Shown here in pieces: positions 36,678 to 49,000 of a stretch of DNA of 64,000 bases. The stretch spans positions 51,389,890 through 51,453,889 of the forward strand of contig OX104134.1 in NCBI GenBank assembly GCA_944470555.2, given 5' to 3'. A model generated the notes under the pieces. That model had not been told where the DNA came from. It did no database searches and saw nothing but the letters and a program-made list of their open reading frames with translations. The stretch is from Heterobilharzia americana. Taxonomy: Eukaryota; Platyhelminthes; Trematoda; Strigeidida; Schistosomatidae. Position 1 is the stretch's first letter; every line of letters starts with the position of its first letter. A program made the position numbers and the translations under genes.

Positions 36678-39325
36678 GTAAGAACGTTCTACGAATCCCT
36701 TGAAACATTTTCCTAATTTGAAATAATAAAATGAGTAGTCTTGGGTGAGGCTGCACAAGCATCTTTGTAAATAAGAATCCTTCTATATTATTGGTGATTT
36801 AATAGACAGTATGACGCATAATACAAGGTTAGGAATATTAGACTGTATAAACATACAACCTAACTTCTTTCAGTTGGTTGAAGTATGCAAGTGACTATTT
36901 TTTATCTCAGTAATGTTTTTCAATCGTGATATTCTTTAAAAGGATACACGTATTAGATAGTTAGCTGTTCAGTCTTTTTGTATATTCATTCAGTTGGACC
37001 TTAAAATTACATTTTCAGTCAGGGGCAGTAGTAACCCATTCGGCCATCTAATCTAGTTAACTAGATATCCTTACAAACACATATAATATTTAAGATATAA
37101 CAGCGAATCTAGTCTATACGCAAGGTAATCCTTACCTTTTTAAATAAAGCACTCGAGATAATGACAATACAAAAATTTTCAGATTTCATTCTAACTAATC
37201 AAACATCTGAAGCGTATTCACTCAGCTAAACAAATAGAATGCCAGAAAGCAACCAGAAAAACAAGGTCAGATAATCTTATAAGTACTACAAGTTACTTAT
37301 CATCAAGGTTGTAATTATAATACGTTGGTGCTACTGTCTAGTAAGACAACGCGAAAAAACACGACTGCTCTGAAACGATTCTTCATGTCAATATGTTTCT
37401 TAAACCCCCAACAAAATGGAACTACTTTCCAAGAAAACTATCAGGTGTTGGGTTATACTTCCTGCTCATCAGTGTACTATTTTAAAGTGGTGATATTTAG
37501 GACAGAATCCTGTATTCGGTATCGAGTTATTTATCCATAATTAATGGATACTGACTCCCGCCCCATACACACAATATTAACTAATACTTTAAAAATCATC
37601 ATCTTATGAAACATCATTCTGTTTAACGAGTTAATCATGTTCAATATTCCCCAATATTCACACACTTTTGTTTCATTACGTGGAAAGAAGTCAAAAATGC
37701 TACAACCCATCTTAAAAAAAGGAAATGATCATTATACGTATACGCATATTTGTCCAGATAAATAATAGAGTAGTAAAACAGTTCAGAGCAAAGTGGTTTT
37801 CAGCTAGTTGAATACACAAATGTGAAAACAAGAGACTGACTGTAGGGTATGTTATGTGTAACTCAATGATTAAGATTGTCGCCGACAGAGCACCTTAAAG
37901 TTTATCCATGATATCAATATCAAGAAGCTTGTTCAAGAAGTCACTTAATAAAAAATTATATCACTTTAGGCTACTTAGTTGAAAAGAACATTCATAACAG
38001 GCCATAAGATTAAACGAAATCAGTATTTTTTGTTGTAGAGTTGTTGAGGAGTTCTTGATCCCTAACATTATTGATGCTAGGTCTTAGTTAGACTGAATAT
38101 GCAAGTGATCGGAAAAGTCATTTACGCCAGGTGCATCTTTTAAATCCTTCTGTTTATCACCACAAAAACATGTAGGAACTTATTAAAGGGTTATTCTACT
38201 TTATGGTATCATTTATTTGACGTCTTGCTTTCCAGCACTGATTTCACAGAGTATGAGATTGTAGTCTTATCAAGGGATATTGATTTTTGCTTTTGCGGTA
38301 AAAACAAAACGAAGAAATCGTCAGTAATACAATTGGTGTCGAATTAATTACTCTTAAAATATGCGAAAATTAGCAGGGAAATTGGATTCGTGTTGCGAGT
38401 GACTAAAGAGATGGGAATAGATAAACAAGCAACACCAAGTGTCATGATCAGAATCGTCACAATACAGGAGAAGCGTTAGAATATACTGAGGGTTGTTAAA
38501 GGTGAAAATGAGGAGGAACAAAGATTACTAACCTGTTTAAGACTTTCATGTTTAGGAATGAATATGCTTGAACTGCTCTGATTGATTTTATTCCAAAGTA
38601 ATGACAGTCTGGAACCACTACTTTCCAAAACCACCATAACTGCAGTTAATTAATACACATCTTTTTGCTCAGCACTGGTAATTACTGAATTCATGGACTA
38701 GAGACAGGTTTTACTCTGATCGGCTAAAGCTTTTGTCCCATAAACTTACTACAGCTAACATTAGGCATTGATGTAATTCATGCTTCGGTATGGGTAATAA
38801 ATCCCCCAAATCGCTAACTCAAAGGAGCAGTGTTATGATGATATTTATTTTAAACTATAGTTGATAAGAGTCGAAATTATTTCAAGTCAAGCATTCAGTT
38901 TTAATTTAATCATCTGATCCAAGTACATAGGTTTATTTAATTCACTTCACTGACGTCCATCATTTTACATTACTGTTCCAAAACTCGAAGTAAAAGCACA
39001 AGTCAGAATGATATGACTGACAGTTTCTGTACCCATGTCATAACACTTATAACTTGTTTTTATTCAAAAACGTAATAGTCTTAGTTATAGGCTTCATATA
39101 TTCAAACTATCTTTCAAGATAGTGACCATGGATGAAATATGGCCTTCCAGACAAGAACTTGGCAGCAGGTTGGTAAACATAATTTCTCTACTTAAAATTT
39201 AGTTCATCGCATTGAAAATCGAGATATTTTTCTTACCACTTTTTATATGATAGGCTTTCTATAAACAAGACCTTAAAAGGCGCATGTATTCTTCATCCAA
39301 ATGTCTCATTGACCGCAAGACTGTA
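36678..39325. other. Intron 4, first part
   Basis: Contains the right 86-bp direct repeat. Otherwise unrecognised AT-rich sequence. Confidence 0.5.
37521..37606 (+). repeat. 86-bp direct repeat, right copy
   Basis: Same sequence as 36137-36222 apart from about four substitutions, 1384 bases away in the same orientation. Confidence 0.85.
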
Positions 39326-42300
39326 TTTTTTTTATTATTATTAGTCCCTTGGGTTCCTAGTGGAACATAGGGCTTCAGTAGCACGCCTCCATTCCACTCT
39401 CTTCTCTGCAATCCTTTGAACCTGGTTCCACGACAGCCCACAAGCTCTCATTTCCTCCTCGCATGACCTCCTCCATGTCACCCTCGGACGTCCAACTCGT
39501 CGCTTCCCATGGGGATTCCACTCGAGCGACTGGCCTGACGCGTGATGTCCTCAGTCGGCCTTCTCAGTGCATGGCCAATCCATCTCCACTTCTTCCTGCA
39601 TATTTGTTGCGTGATAGGTTTTTGGTTGGTTCGTTCCCAGAGTTCCTTGTTGCTTATTTTTTCTGGCCATCTGATCTTCAGCAGCGAGAAGCGTAAGCAG
39701 TTGTTGATGAATGTCTGTAGTTTATTGGAAATGCCTTTCGTGACGCGCCAAGTCTCTGAGCCATACAAGAGCACTGACTTGACGTTGGTGTTGAAAATCC
39801 GTATCTTGTTCCGCATGCTGAGTGCAGAAGATCTCCACACTGGTTTCAGGCTAATGAACGCCTGTCTTGCTTTTCCGATTCTGACTTTGACGTCCTCGTC
39901 CGTCCCGCCTGTAGTTGAAACAGTGCTTCCTAGATAAGTGAAGGAGGTTACTTCCTTCAAGTTTCTCCCGTTGACGGTGATTGGAGTTTGTTGTTGTTGT
40001 TGATGGTGGTGGTGCGGTATCTTCATCACTTCTGTCTTCTCTATATTCACCTGAAGTCCCGTCTTCGCTGCCTCTTCTATCAACTTGTTAGTTTTTGCCT
40101 GCAGATCTTCAAGTTTATGTGACATTAGGCATAAGTCATCGGCGAAATCCAAGTCTTCTAGGTTCTTTTCCGTCGTCCAGTGTATCCCCCTCTTCTCGCT
40201 GCCTACTGTTTGCTGCATGATCCAGTCCACCACAATAAGGAATATCATGGGGGATAGTAGGCAACCTTGTTTCACTCCTGTCTTCACTTCAAAGGCATCA
40301 CTGAGCTTCCCATTGTGGATTACTTGGCATGTGGCATCTTCATATAGTTGTTGAATGAGGCGGATAAAGGTTTGCGGTACTCCGTAGTATTGAAGCAGTT
40401 TCCAAATTACTTCTCGGTCGACGCTGTCAAAGGCCTTCTCAAAGTCGATGAAGTTGAGGTAGAGAGCTGATTGCCATTCTATGCTCTGTTCTATGATGAT
40501 ACGAAGCGTTGCAATTTGGTCTGCACATGATTTGTACTTCCTGAAGCCTGCCTGTTCCGGTCGCAGTTTTGAATCCAGTGCATCTTTAAGCCTCTCCAGG
40601 ATGATGCGGCTTAATATTTTACTTGGGGTGGACAGGAGAGTGATTCCGCGCCAGTTCTTGCAAGCACTGAGGTCTCCCTTCTTCGGCAGTTTGACAAGGT
40701 AACCCTTCTTCCAATCGTCAGGTACCTTCTCTTCCTTCCACACCTTCTGCAATAGTGGTGTGAGCATGTCCGCTGTTGTCTCTGCATCTGTTCTCAGTGC
40801 TTCTGGCGGTATTCCATCTGGTCCTGCTGCTTTCCCACATTTCAGTAGCTTTATGGCGTTCAGGACTTCCATTTTCGTTGGGGGATTTATGTTCACTTGT
40901 AATTCAGCGGCTGCAGGTGGTATTTCTGGACGAAGTGCAGGTGGTGGTCGATTCAAGAGCTTCTTGAAGTGGTCGGCCCATCGTTTCCTCTGTTTCTCTT
41001 CTTTTGTAATTAAATTTCCTTCTTCATCTTTTATTGGTTTCATCTGTGTTGGTCTCTTCCCTGATAGCAACCTGGTTATTTGATACAATGTCGTCAGGTC
41101 TCTCTTACCTGCAGCCTGTTCTGCTTCACTTGCCAGTGTTTCGTAGAAGTGTCTTTTGTCTTTGCGTGCACTCTTCTTCACTTCTTTGTCCAGTGTTTTA
41201 TACATTGTGCTCAGTTCCTCTTGTCGTTGAGCATCCTTGCACTGGTTTATCTTCTGCTTCACCATCCTCCTCTCAAAACTCTATCAGCTTCCAGGTATCC
41301 GTCGAGATCCATTCCTTGTCTTCTTTCTTCTTCCTTCCTAATACTGTTGTGCAGGTTTCTTTCCACATAGCTTTCAAAGACTTCCAGTGTTCTTCCACAC
41401 AGGTTTCTTCAGGGATGTTCCTCGATATCTCCCATTTTGTCTTGATGGCTGCCTTGAAGATCTCCTTTGTAGTTTCATCCTTCAGTTTCCGAGTGTTGTA
41501 CTTGAATTGAGGTCTATCACCAGCTTCCTTGAAGGCTTTTAACTTGATTTGGAAGGTTCCTTGCACTAGATAGTGGTCTGAACCTACATCTGCTCCTCTT
41601 CTTGACCTTGTGTTAAGTAGACTGCGTCTCCATTTTCTTGAGATTGAGATAAAGTCGATTTGATTTTTAGTGTGTCCATCTGGTGAAATCCATGTCGCTT
41701 TGTGGATATCTTTGTGCCTGAACACACTGCCTCCAATCACCAAATCGTTGAATGCGCAGAATTCTGCAAACAATTCTCCATTCTCATTCATTTCACCTAG
41801 CGCCTCTCGACCCATGGTTAGTTCTCTTCCCGTGTTGTCCCCTCCCAGTTTGGCATTCATGTCGCCCATTAGAATTTTGATATCGCCAACTGACGTCTTG
41901 TCCAGTGTTGATTGAAGTTGTCTGTAGAATTCCTCCTTTTTCTCTTGCTCTGCATTATTTGTAGGTGCGTAGTATAACATTGTATGATTGTGACCTTTCT
42001 TCCTTTTGAGTTGAATCTTGCTGTCATGATCCTGGAGGAGATTGGTTCCCACTGCATGAGAGCCTTCGATGCTCTTGAGGACATCATGATAGCCACTCCC
42101 TCAGTGTGCTCGTGGTTGGCGTCTGGGTGACCGGAGTAGATTATTGATTCTCCAGTTGACAGTTTGGAGAGTCCACTCCCATTCCATCTGCTTTCGCAAA
42201 TCCCAAGCACTTCGATGTTATACCTTCTCATCTCCTTTGCAATCTGGGCTGCCTTACTGGGTTCAAACATCGTGCGGACATTCCATGTCCCCACGTTTAC

Positions 42301-42557
42301 TTTCGCTTTCATCGAGAGAAGACACATCGGCCAATTGGCTTCCCGAAGGCTTTCACCAACTGGCGTCATTTCGCCTCTCCGATTCCAGCGGGGAATAAGT
42401 TTGTTTTCATTTTTTATATTTTGTTTGTGCTTTGAAGTTTCTTTAGCGGTTAGATTTGTTTTACGGGGTAGGGTTGCTAGCCCTATGCCCAACCTTCCCT
42501 CTTTACCCGGGCTTAGGACCGGCTAGTAACTAGTGAACTAGTTAACCAGGCGAGGTT
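39326..42557 (-). mobile_element. RTE-clade LINE copy 1, near full length and young
   Basis: Complete from its 5' end (AACCTCGCC complement at 42557) to a short TTA tail at 39331-39343. About 3.23 kb, and nearly identical to copy 2 at 46085-49311 over most of its length. No convincing target-site duplication is visible: the right flank ATGAACTGAACTT has no partner left of the tail. It is inserted in the intron between exons 4 and 5, antisense to the host gene, with its 5' end about 133 bases upstream of exon 5. Confidence 0.95.
39341..42492 (-). pseudogene. Endonuclease/reverse transcriptase of RTE copy 1, three small frame breaks
   Basis: A single roughly 1000-residue ORF2-type protein is expected: AP endonuclease (GTWNVRT, CESRW, GDMNAKLG, SDHYLV), then RT (GPDGIPPE, FIDFEKAFDSVD, GVKQGCLLSP, FADDLCLM), then a C-terminal domain. 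The frames are 41869-42492, 41273-42052 and 39478-41265, then a last frame ending in NPRD and TAA at 39341. Relative to copy 2 it has five extra bases near 41968 (after IIQCY) and four extra As near 41275. Both copies share a five-base insertion (AGTCG) before the C-terminal LEWNPHGKRRVGRP segment. The RT frame itself is unbroken for 595 codons. Confidence 0.9.
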
Positions 42558-42690
42558 ATGAACTGAACTTAATTCCTTGAAATGGAGTGGATTTTCATCA
42601 GGCAGAAGAAATCCTTTAATGAACTTCTTGTCAGTAGTCTTCCACCACTTCATTTCATTCTTTTTTGCCCGTTTTTTATCTCATATCAAG

Positions 42691-43028
42691 GAGGGTGGAA
42701 CTTGTGATGCTAATTCAATTCCATGCAACTGAGACCACAATCCCTACAAGATGAAGACACATCTGGGAAAAGTTCAGTCATGCACAAAACACGGAGTGCT
42801 GTGGGGATACATTCTTATCACAGCGATTTACATAAACAATCCTTACAAGATGTTTTGACTACAAATTCAACAGTGGCATCAGAATTGCATGATGCAAATA
42901 ATTCAGTAATTTATGTGAACGGATGTTGTTCTGGACTGACAATGGACTTATTAATGGAATTAATGAAAGATTTAAACTTCGATGTTGAAATGTATGAAGT
43001 TATGGATGGCTTTTGGGGAGCTTGGACA
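42691..43028 (+). pseudogene. NMDA receptor GluN2-like gene, exon 5 in this window, with a one-base frame break
   Basis: Codes for loop 1 and the following helix of S1. The acceptor ends at 42690 and the donor is ACA|GTAAGT at 43028/43029. The first frame reads EGGTCDANSIPCN then TGA at 42730-42732. It matches GTCMRNTVPC of GluN2, including the two loop-1 cysteines, and its phase follows exon 4. The second frame is open from 42714 and carries VIYVNGCCSGLTMDLLMEL and on to FWGAWT, matching the CC pair and the GFCIDIL helix. The exon is 338 nt, although both neighbours demand a multiple of three, so one base is missing in the 42714-42732 overlap. This may be a sequencing or assembly error, an allele, or a real lesion. 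A mini-intron from GT 42704 is possible but would discard the conserved NSIPC stretch. The acceptor lies about 133 bases from the 5' end of an RTE insertion. Confidence 0.8.
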
Positions 43029-43944
43029 GTAAGTCACCAAGCCATATTGATAACTGTTATTTTTCGTCTCCGTTTCAAATGCCAGCGTTTACTGCCAAAT
43101 CAATGCGTAAAGTTGACAGACATTATGGTTTATAATCTGTCTGGGTGATAAGCTATTGATTGAGGGTTTCTTTTCCACTCATCTATTTACCCACATAGCA
43201 CAGAACGGTACCAGTCTTCATCGCGATGAAGAGAAATGAATCGAAGCCTCTGCAAGACGTTTCTTACTTTTGAGGTGTCTAAGAAAGCGTTTAGAAATAA
43301 CATAGTCACAAGTATCCAAAAGAATGAAAATGTATTTGTGACTGTTGTTCAACTTGTCTTCTATAATCCAATGGCAGCTACTTCGTATCATTGTAATCAT
43401 GTGCCATGAATATAATTGGGTGTAACGAATCGATGCTGAAAAAAAAAAGAAACCCAGAATAAATTTAATTCTAAAATCTAATCATTTATCCGTTGGGCAG
43501 ACTTTGGAAGAAATAAGTTGTCTCAACGACATACAATTCCCAATGGATTATAAAATTTAATGTCTTTTACTTTTGGTTAACAGCAATTTTATACCAGTAC
43601 TTTTTATTCCCTTTTATTCAAGCAAAATACTCTTAGGATATACAGTTAATAATACACTGGTGAACTAAAAGAAAGGCATATAGCTGAGCTAAAGCGAAAC
43701 AAATGAAGTGAAAGTAACTGATGACACTCTAGGGTTTTGTTGTGAATAAGTCCAGTAGATTAAGAAAATGGGCATAACATTTTGAATACAAGCCTTCTGA
43801 CCGAATTGTTAACCGGTTTACCTTATGAATACATGAAATAAAAATAGAATATCTTCAGTAAAATTCAAATTGAATAAACTGAGCCTTGGGTAAATGGTTT
43901 ATAAGGGAAATGTATTCATAAAATCCTGGTAGGAAAATTTCTGG
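43029..43944. other. Intron 5, first part, no feature
   Basis: Donor-proximal intron sequence with nothing recognised. Confidence 0.5.
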
Positions 43945-44021
43945 CCTTTCGTGACCTCGTAGAAGCCGTTTCTTCTGAGAAGTGACTTCTGAAGAAGCGT
44001 TTCCACGAGTTCACAAAACGT
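43945..44021. repeat. Imperfect hairpin, about 35-bp arms
   Basis: Arms GTGACCTCGTAGAAGCCGTT (43951 on) and AGCGTTTCCACGAGTTCAC (to 44014), loop of a few bases around 43983. Precedes the Penelope-like RT fragment and may be part of its end. A CTGAAGA and an ACAAAACGTC are near, but no convincing hammerhead could be drawn. Confidence 0.55.
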
Positions 44022-45060
44022 CAGATTGCAGTGATAAATGAAAGCCCAGCTATTATTTCTAATTTGTCAGACTAGAGAGCAACCCTAACATAAAGATGTT
44101 CACTGAATACCAGTAATATCGTCAAAGCTTTAGAGACCAGCTACTTTATATCTTAAAAAACCTATGCCAACTAATTAACTGGGTATCTATAGATATACCT
44201 GTCTCGTCCATAGTAACAAATCTACTCATAAATAAATTTGAAAAAAGGGAATTTTGCCTTTAGTATTTCGATGACACGTTGGTAGTGTTAAAACATGATA
44301 TGAACGATGTATTATGTGATCGGTTGAACACTAGATCCCCCGGTATCAGGTTCCGCTCACAAAAACAAACTGGTTTTCTAGTTGGGTGGAAAAGAAATGC
44401 ATATTTAAGTATTACCATCTTCAGAATAAGAGCATACTTGAGTAAATATCTGGACTTTGATTCATCACATGCTATCGGTACAAAGGTTTCCGTTGAATTT
44501 GGTTCTTTTCAAATAAGCCACACACTGATAAGGCACGGGGACGAAAATGCAAAGGATTTAAAGTATGTGGAAAAGATTCTTAGGATGAATAATTATCCTA
44601 TAAAATTCACTGACCTAATAGAAAACATTAAACTAGACTAGCAAAGTACTCCGAAATCATGCAGTACAACAGCCGTCACTCCACACAGTTCTAAAACCAC
44701 GGATGAGATTAGGACAGTATAAGTGGTCTGCAGAACACCAGACACCCTATAAAGCACTTTGGTTCAGGTAAAGGACGAAATTCCCCCGGATTAACAAAAT
44801 TATAGTGCTTGTAAAATAAAATGCTCAGACTAGGATACCGCATACATAGGACAGACTTCCTGAGAAATTAAATTTAGAAAATATGAATACCAAAGAGCTT
44901 TTAGTCGACCCTCTAGGAACCTGCTGGGGCTGGGAAAGCTTGAAAACACTTCGGCCGTAGTTCTACAGCCTACAGTCTCAGGTAACAAGGCTGGTTTAAA
45001 CAATATCGAAATTGCCAGGATGACTTTAGAAATAATACGGAGTCAAAACTAACAGAATAG
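43945..45060 (+). mobile_element. Degenerate Penelope-like element fragment, plus strand
   Basis: An imperfect hairpin at 43945-44021 is followed by PVSSIVTNLLINKFE (the SPISxxxADLxMxxxE motif) and YFDDTLVVLKHDMND with the catalytic YFDD at 44264-44275. Next come RISHTLIRHGDENAKDLKYV and KILRMNNYPIKF (the thumb GYPxxFI motif), and then AYIGQTS near 44850, the GIY-YIG core (YxGxT). A stop precedes YFDD and several frameshifts follow, so it is not functional as it stands. Confidence 0.8.
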
Positions 45061-46072
45061 GAACGGGAAAATAAAAAGCTTGACCAACTTTCAGCTCAGC
45101 CGCACATACTGACATTACGCACACGCATACGATAAGAACTGTCATTTGACCATTTGAGATAGCCGCGGTTTAGCAGACTTGCATTGATAATGGGTGATGA
45201 TTGGAGGTGAAATGAAAGTCTGGGCCGCGGCAGGAAGTCGAGAAGTCCAAACCAGGCAACCTGATCACTGTGACTTCGGAACACAACTGTGCATTCAGTG
45301 TGAGATTTATTCTTGAAATCTTGGACATCACCTACTTACCATGAATTCGAATACACCACTTACTCAAACTTCTAAGCTAGTAAGAACAATATAGAAAAAT
45401 AAAAGTACTGCGTGAAATCAAATGACTACTTTGTGAATAAGGTGAGGCAGAAAGTACACAACGATCATGTTACTATCTTTAACTAATTAAACTGCATGTG
45501 AATGATGACTGAAATCAAAACGAGAAACTAGGTTGTGGTGAGTATCCTGCCAATGATCATGAGGTTATCGTTAGAAGCCCTACCGATGTTGCCAAAAGAT
45601 CCGTATGCTGAGAAAGCTGCGATGCAAATGACGACTGTATCTTTTCGTTGTTTGAATAAGCAATACGTAACTGTCCTCTCGAAATCTTTATACTACCCAC
45701 CCAGTTAGCAATTCTTGTTTTAATTCAAAACTAGGTGTGTTCAAAAGACTAAGCGGATGATTTGTTAACGCTTGAAATTTACTTGAAAGATTCCTTTCTC
45801 CAAAGTGGACTTCATGATGGGAATCTGTCTTTTATCAATCAGACTATAAAGTATGACGTCAGTTAAGTGATATTTTAACCATAATTCCAGTCAATTGTGA
45901 AGAATAAAAACTAGACAGCTACATGGGTTACCCATTGACGATGGACTGGTGTGTCTAGCAAAGTCTTACAGGAAGTTAAACGAGGTCTGTATAGCTTCGG
46001 TGTATAATATGTGACTTCATTATTGAGTAATCCAGGTTCGAATTATCAAGCTTTTTTATTGGTTGGAGGCAC
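45061..46072. other. Intron 5, no assigned feature
   Basis: 45090-45290 is noticeably GC-richer than its surroundings (GGGCCGCGGCAGG) but has no recognisable motif. Confidence 0.45.
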
Positions 46073-46084
46073 GCCATGCTAATA

Positions 46085-49000
46085 TTTATTATTATTATTA
46101 TTATTATTAGTCCCTTGGGTTCCTAGTGGAACATAGGGCTTCAGTAGCACGCCTCCATTGCCCTCTGTTCTCTGAGATCTTTTGAACCTGGTTCCACGAC
46201 AGCCCACAAGCTCTCATTTCCTCCTCGCATGACCTCCTCCATGTCACCCTCGGACGTCCAACTCGTCGCTTCCCATGGGGATTCCACTCGAGCGACTGGC
46301 CTGACGCGTGATGTCCTCAGTCGGCCTTCTCAGTGCATGGCCAATCCATCTCCACTTCTTCCTGCATATTTGTTGCGTGATAGGTTCTTGGTTGGTTCGT
46401 TCCCAGAGTTCCTTGTTGCTTATTCTTTCTGGCCATCTGATCTTCAGCAACGAGAGCGTAAGCAGTTGTTGATGAATGTCTGTAGTTTATTGGAAATGCC
46501 TTTCGTGACGCGCCAAGTCTCTGAACCATACAAGAGCACTGACTTGACGTTGGTGTTGAAAATCCGTATCTTGTTCCGCATGCTGAGTGCAGAAGATCTC
46601 CACACTGGTTTCAGGCTAATGAACGCCTGTCTTGCTTTTCCGATTCTGACTTTGACGTCCTCGTCCGTCCCGCCTGTAGTTGAAACAGTGCTTCCTAGAT
46701 AAGTGAAGGAGGTTACTTCCTTCAAGTTTCTCCCGTTGACGGTGATTGGAGTTTGTTGTTGTTGATGGTGGTGGTGCGGTATCTTCATCACTTCTGTCTT
46801 CTCTATATTCACCTGAAGTCCCGTCTTCGCTGCCTCTTCTATCAACTTGTTAGTTTTTGCCTGCAGATCTTCAAGTTTATGTGACATTAGGCACAAGTCA
46901 TCGGCGAAATCCAAGTCTTCTAGGTTCTTTTCCGTCGTCCAGTGTATCCCCCTCTTCTCGCTGCCTACTGTTTGCTGCATGATCCAGTCCACCACAATAA
47001 GGAATATCATGGGGGATAGTAGGCAACCTTGTTTCACTCCTGTCTTCACTTCAAAAGCATCACTGAGCTTCCCATTGTGAATTACTTGGCATGTGGCATC
47101 TTCATATAGTTGTTGAATGAGGCGGATAAAGGTTTGCGGTACTCCGTAGTATTGAAGCAGTTTCCAAATTACTTCTCGGTCGACGCTGTCAAAGGCCTTC
47201 TCAAAGTCGATGAAGTTGAGGTAGAGAGCTGATTGCCATTCTATGCTCTGTTCTATGATGATACGAAGCGTTGCAATTTGGTCTGCACATGATTTGTACT
47301 TCCTGAAGCCTGCCTGTTCCGGTCGCAGTTTTGAATCCAGTGCATCTTTAAGCCTCTCCAGGATGATGCGGCTTAATATTTTACTTGGGGTGGACAGGAG
47401 AGTGATTCCGCGCCAGTTCTTGCAAGCACTGAGGTCTCCCTTCTTCGGCAGTTTGACAAGGTAACCCTTCTTCCAATCGTCAGGTACCTTCTCTTCCTTC
47501 CACACCTTCTGCAATAGTGGTGTGAGCATGTCCGCTGTTGTCTCTGCATCTGTTCTCAGTGCTTCTGGCGGTATTCCATCTGGTCCTGCTGCTTTCCCAC
47601 ATTTCAGTAGCTTTATGGCGTTCAGGACTTCCATTTTCGTTGGGGGATTTATGTTCACTTGTAATTCAGCGGCTGCAGGTGGTATTTCTGGACGAAGTGC
47701 AGGTGGTGGTCGATTCAAGAGCTTCTTGAAGTGGTCGGCCCATCGTTTCCTCTGTTTCTCTTCTTTTGTAATTAAATTTCCTTCTTCATCTTTTATTGGT
47801 TTCATCTGTGTTGGTCTCTTCCCTGATAGCAACCTGGTTATTTGATACAATGTCGTCAGGTCTCTCTTACCTGCAGCCTGTTCTGCTTCACTTGCCAGTG
47901 TTTCGTAGAAGTGTCTTTTGTCTTTGCGTGCACTCTTCTTCACTTCTTTGTCCAGTGTTTTATACATTGTGCTCAGTTCCTCTTGTCGTTGAGCATCCTT
48001 GCACTGGTTTATCTTCTGCTTCACCATCCTCCTCTCCTCTATCAGCTTCCAGGTATCCGTCGAGATCCATTCCTTGTCTTCTTTCTTCTTCCTTCCTAAT
48101 ACTGTTGTGCAGGTTTCTTTCCACATAGCTTTCAAAGACTTCCAGTGTTCTTCCACACAGGTTTCTTCAGGGATGTTCCTCGATATCTCCCATTTTGTCT
48201 TGATGGCTGCCTTGAAGATCTCCTTTGTAGTTTCATCCTTCAGTTTCCGAGTGTTGTACTTGAATTGAGGTCTATCACCAGCTTCCTTGAAGGCTTTTAA
48301 CTTGATTTGGAAGGTTCCTTGCACTAGATAGTGGTCTGAACCTACATCTGCTCCTCTTCTTGACCTTGTGTTAAGTAGACTGCGTCTCCATTTTCTTGAG
48401 ATTGAGATAAAGTCGATTTGATTTTTAGTGTGTCCATCTGGTGAAATCCATGTCGCTTTGTGGATATCTTTGTGCCTGAACACACTGCCTCCAATCACCA
48501 AATCGTTGAATGCGCAGAATTCTGCAAACAATTCTCCATTCTCATTCATTTCACCTAGCGCCTCTCGACCCATGGTTAGTTCTCTTCCCGTGTTGTCCCC
48601 TCCCAGTTTGGCATTCATGTCCACCCATTAGAATTTTGATATCGCCAACTGACGTCTTGTCCAGTGTTGATTGAAGTTGTCTGTAGAATTCCTCCTTTTT
48701 CTCTTGCTCTGCATTATTTGTAGGTGCATAACATTGTATGATTGTGACCTTTCTTCCTTTTGAGTTGAATCTTGCTGTCATGATCCTGGAGGAGATTGGT
48801 TCCCACTGCATGAGAGCCTTCGATGCTCTTGAGGACATCATGATAGCCACTCCCTCAGTGTGCTCGTGGTTGGCGTCTGGGTGACCGGAGTAGATTATTG
48901 ATTCTCCAGTTGACAGTTTGGAGAGTCCACTCCCATTCCATCTGCTTTCGCAAATCCCAAGCACTTCGATGTTATACCTTCTCATCTCCTTTGCAATCTG

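Noticed and set aside
44279..44641. 120-codon plus-strand frame as a possible host exon
   Set aside because: The preceding YFDD box and the LRMNNYPIKF motif identify it as Penelope-like RT.
46229..46702. Long plus-strand open frames over the RTE copies (for example 46229-46702, 39542-39937, 41034-41510)
   Set aside because: They are antisense shadows of the LINE RT and endonuclease, repeated identically in both copies, with no protein-family features.
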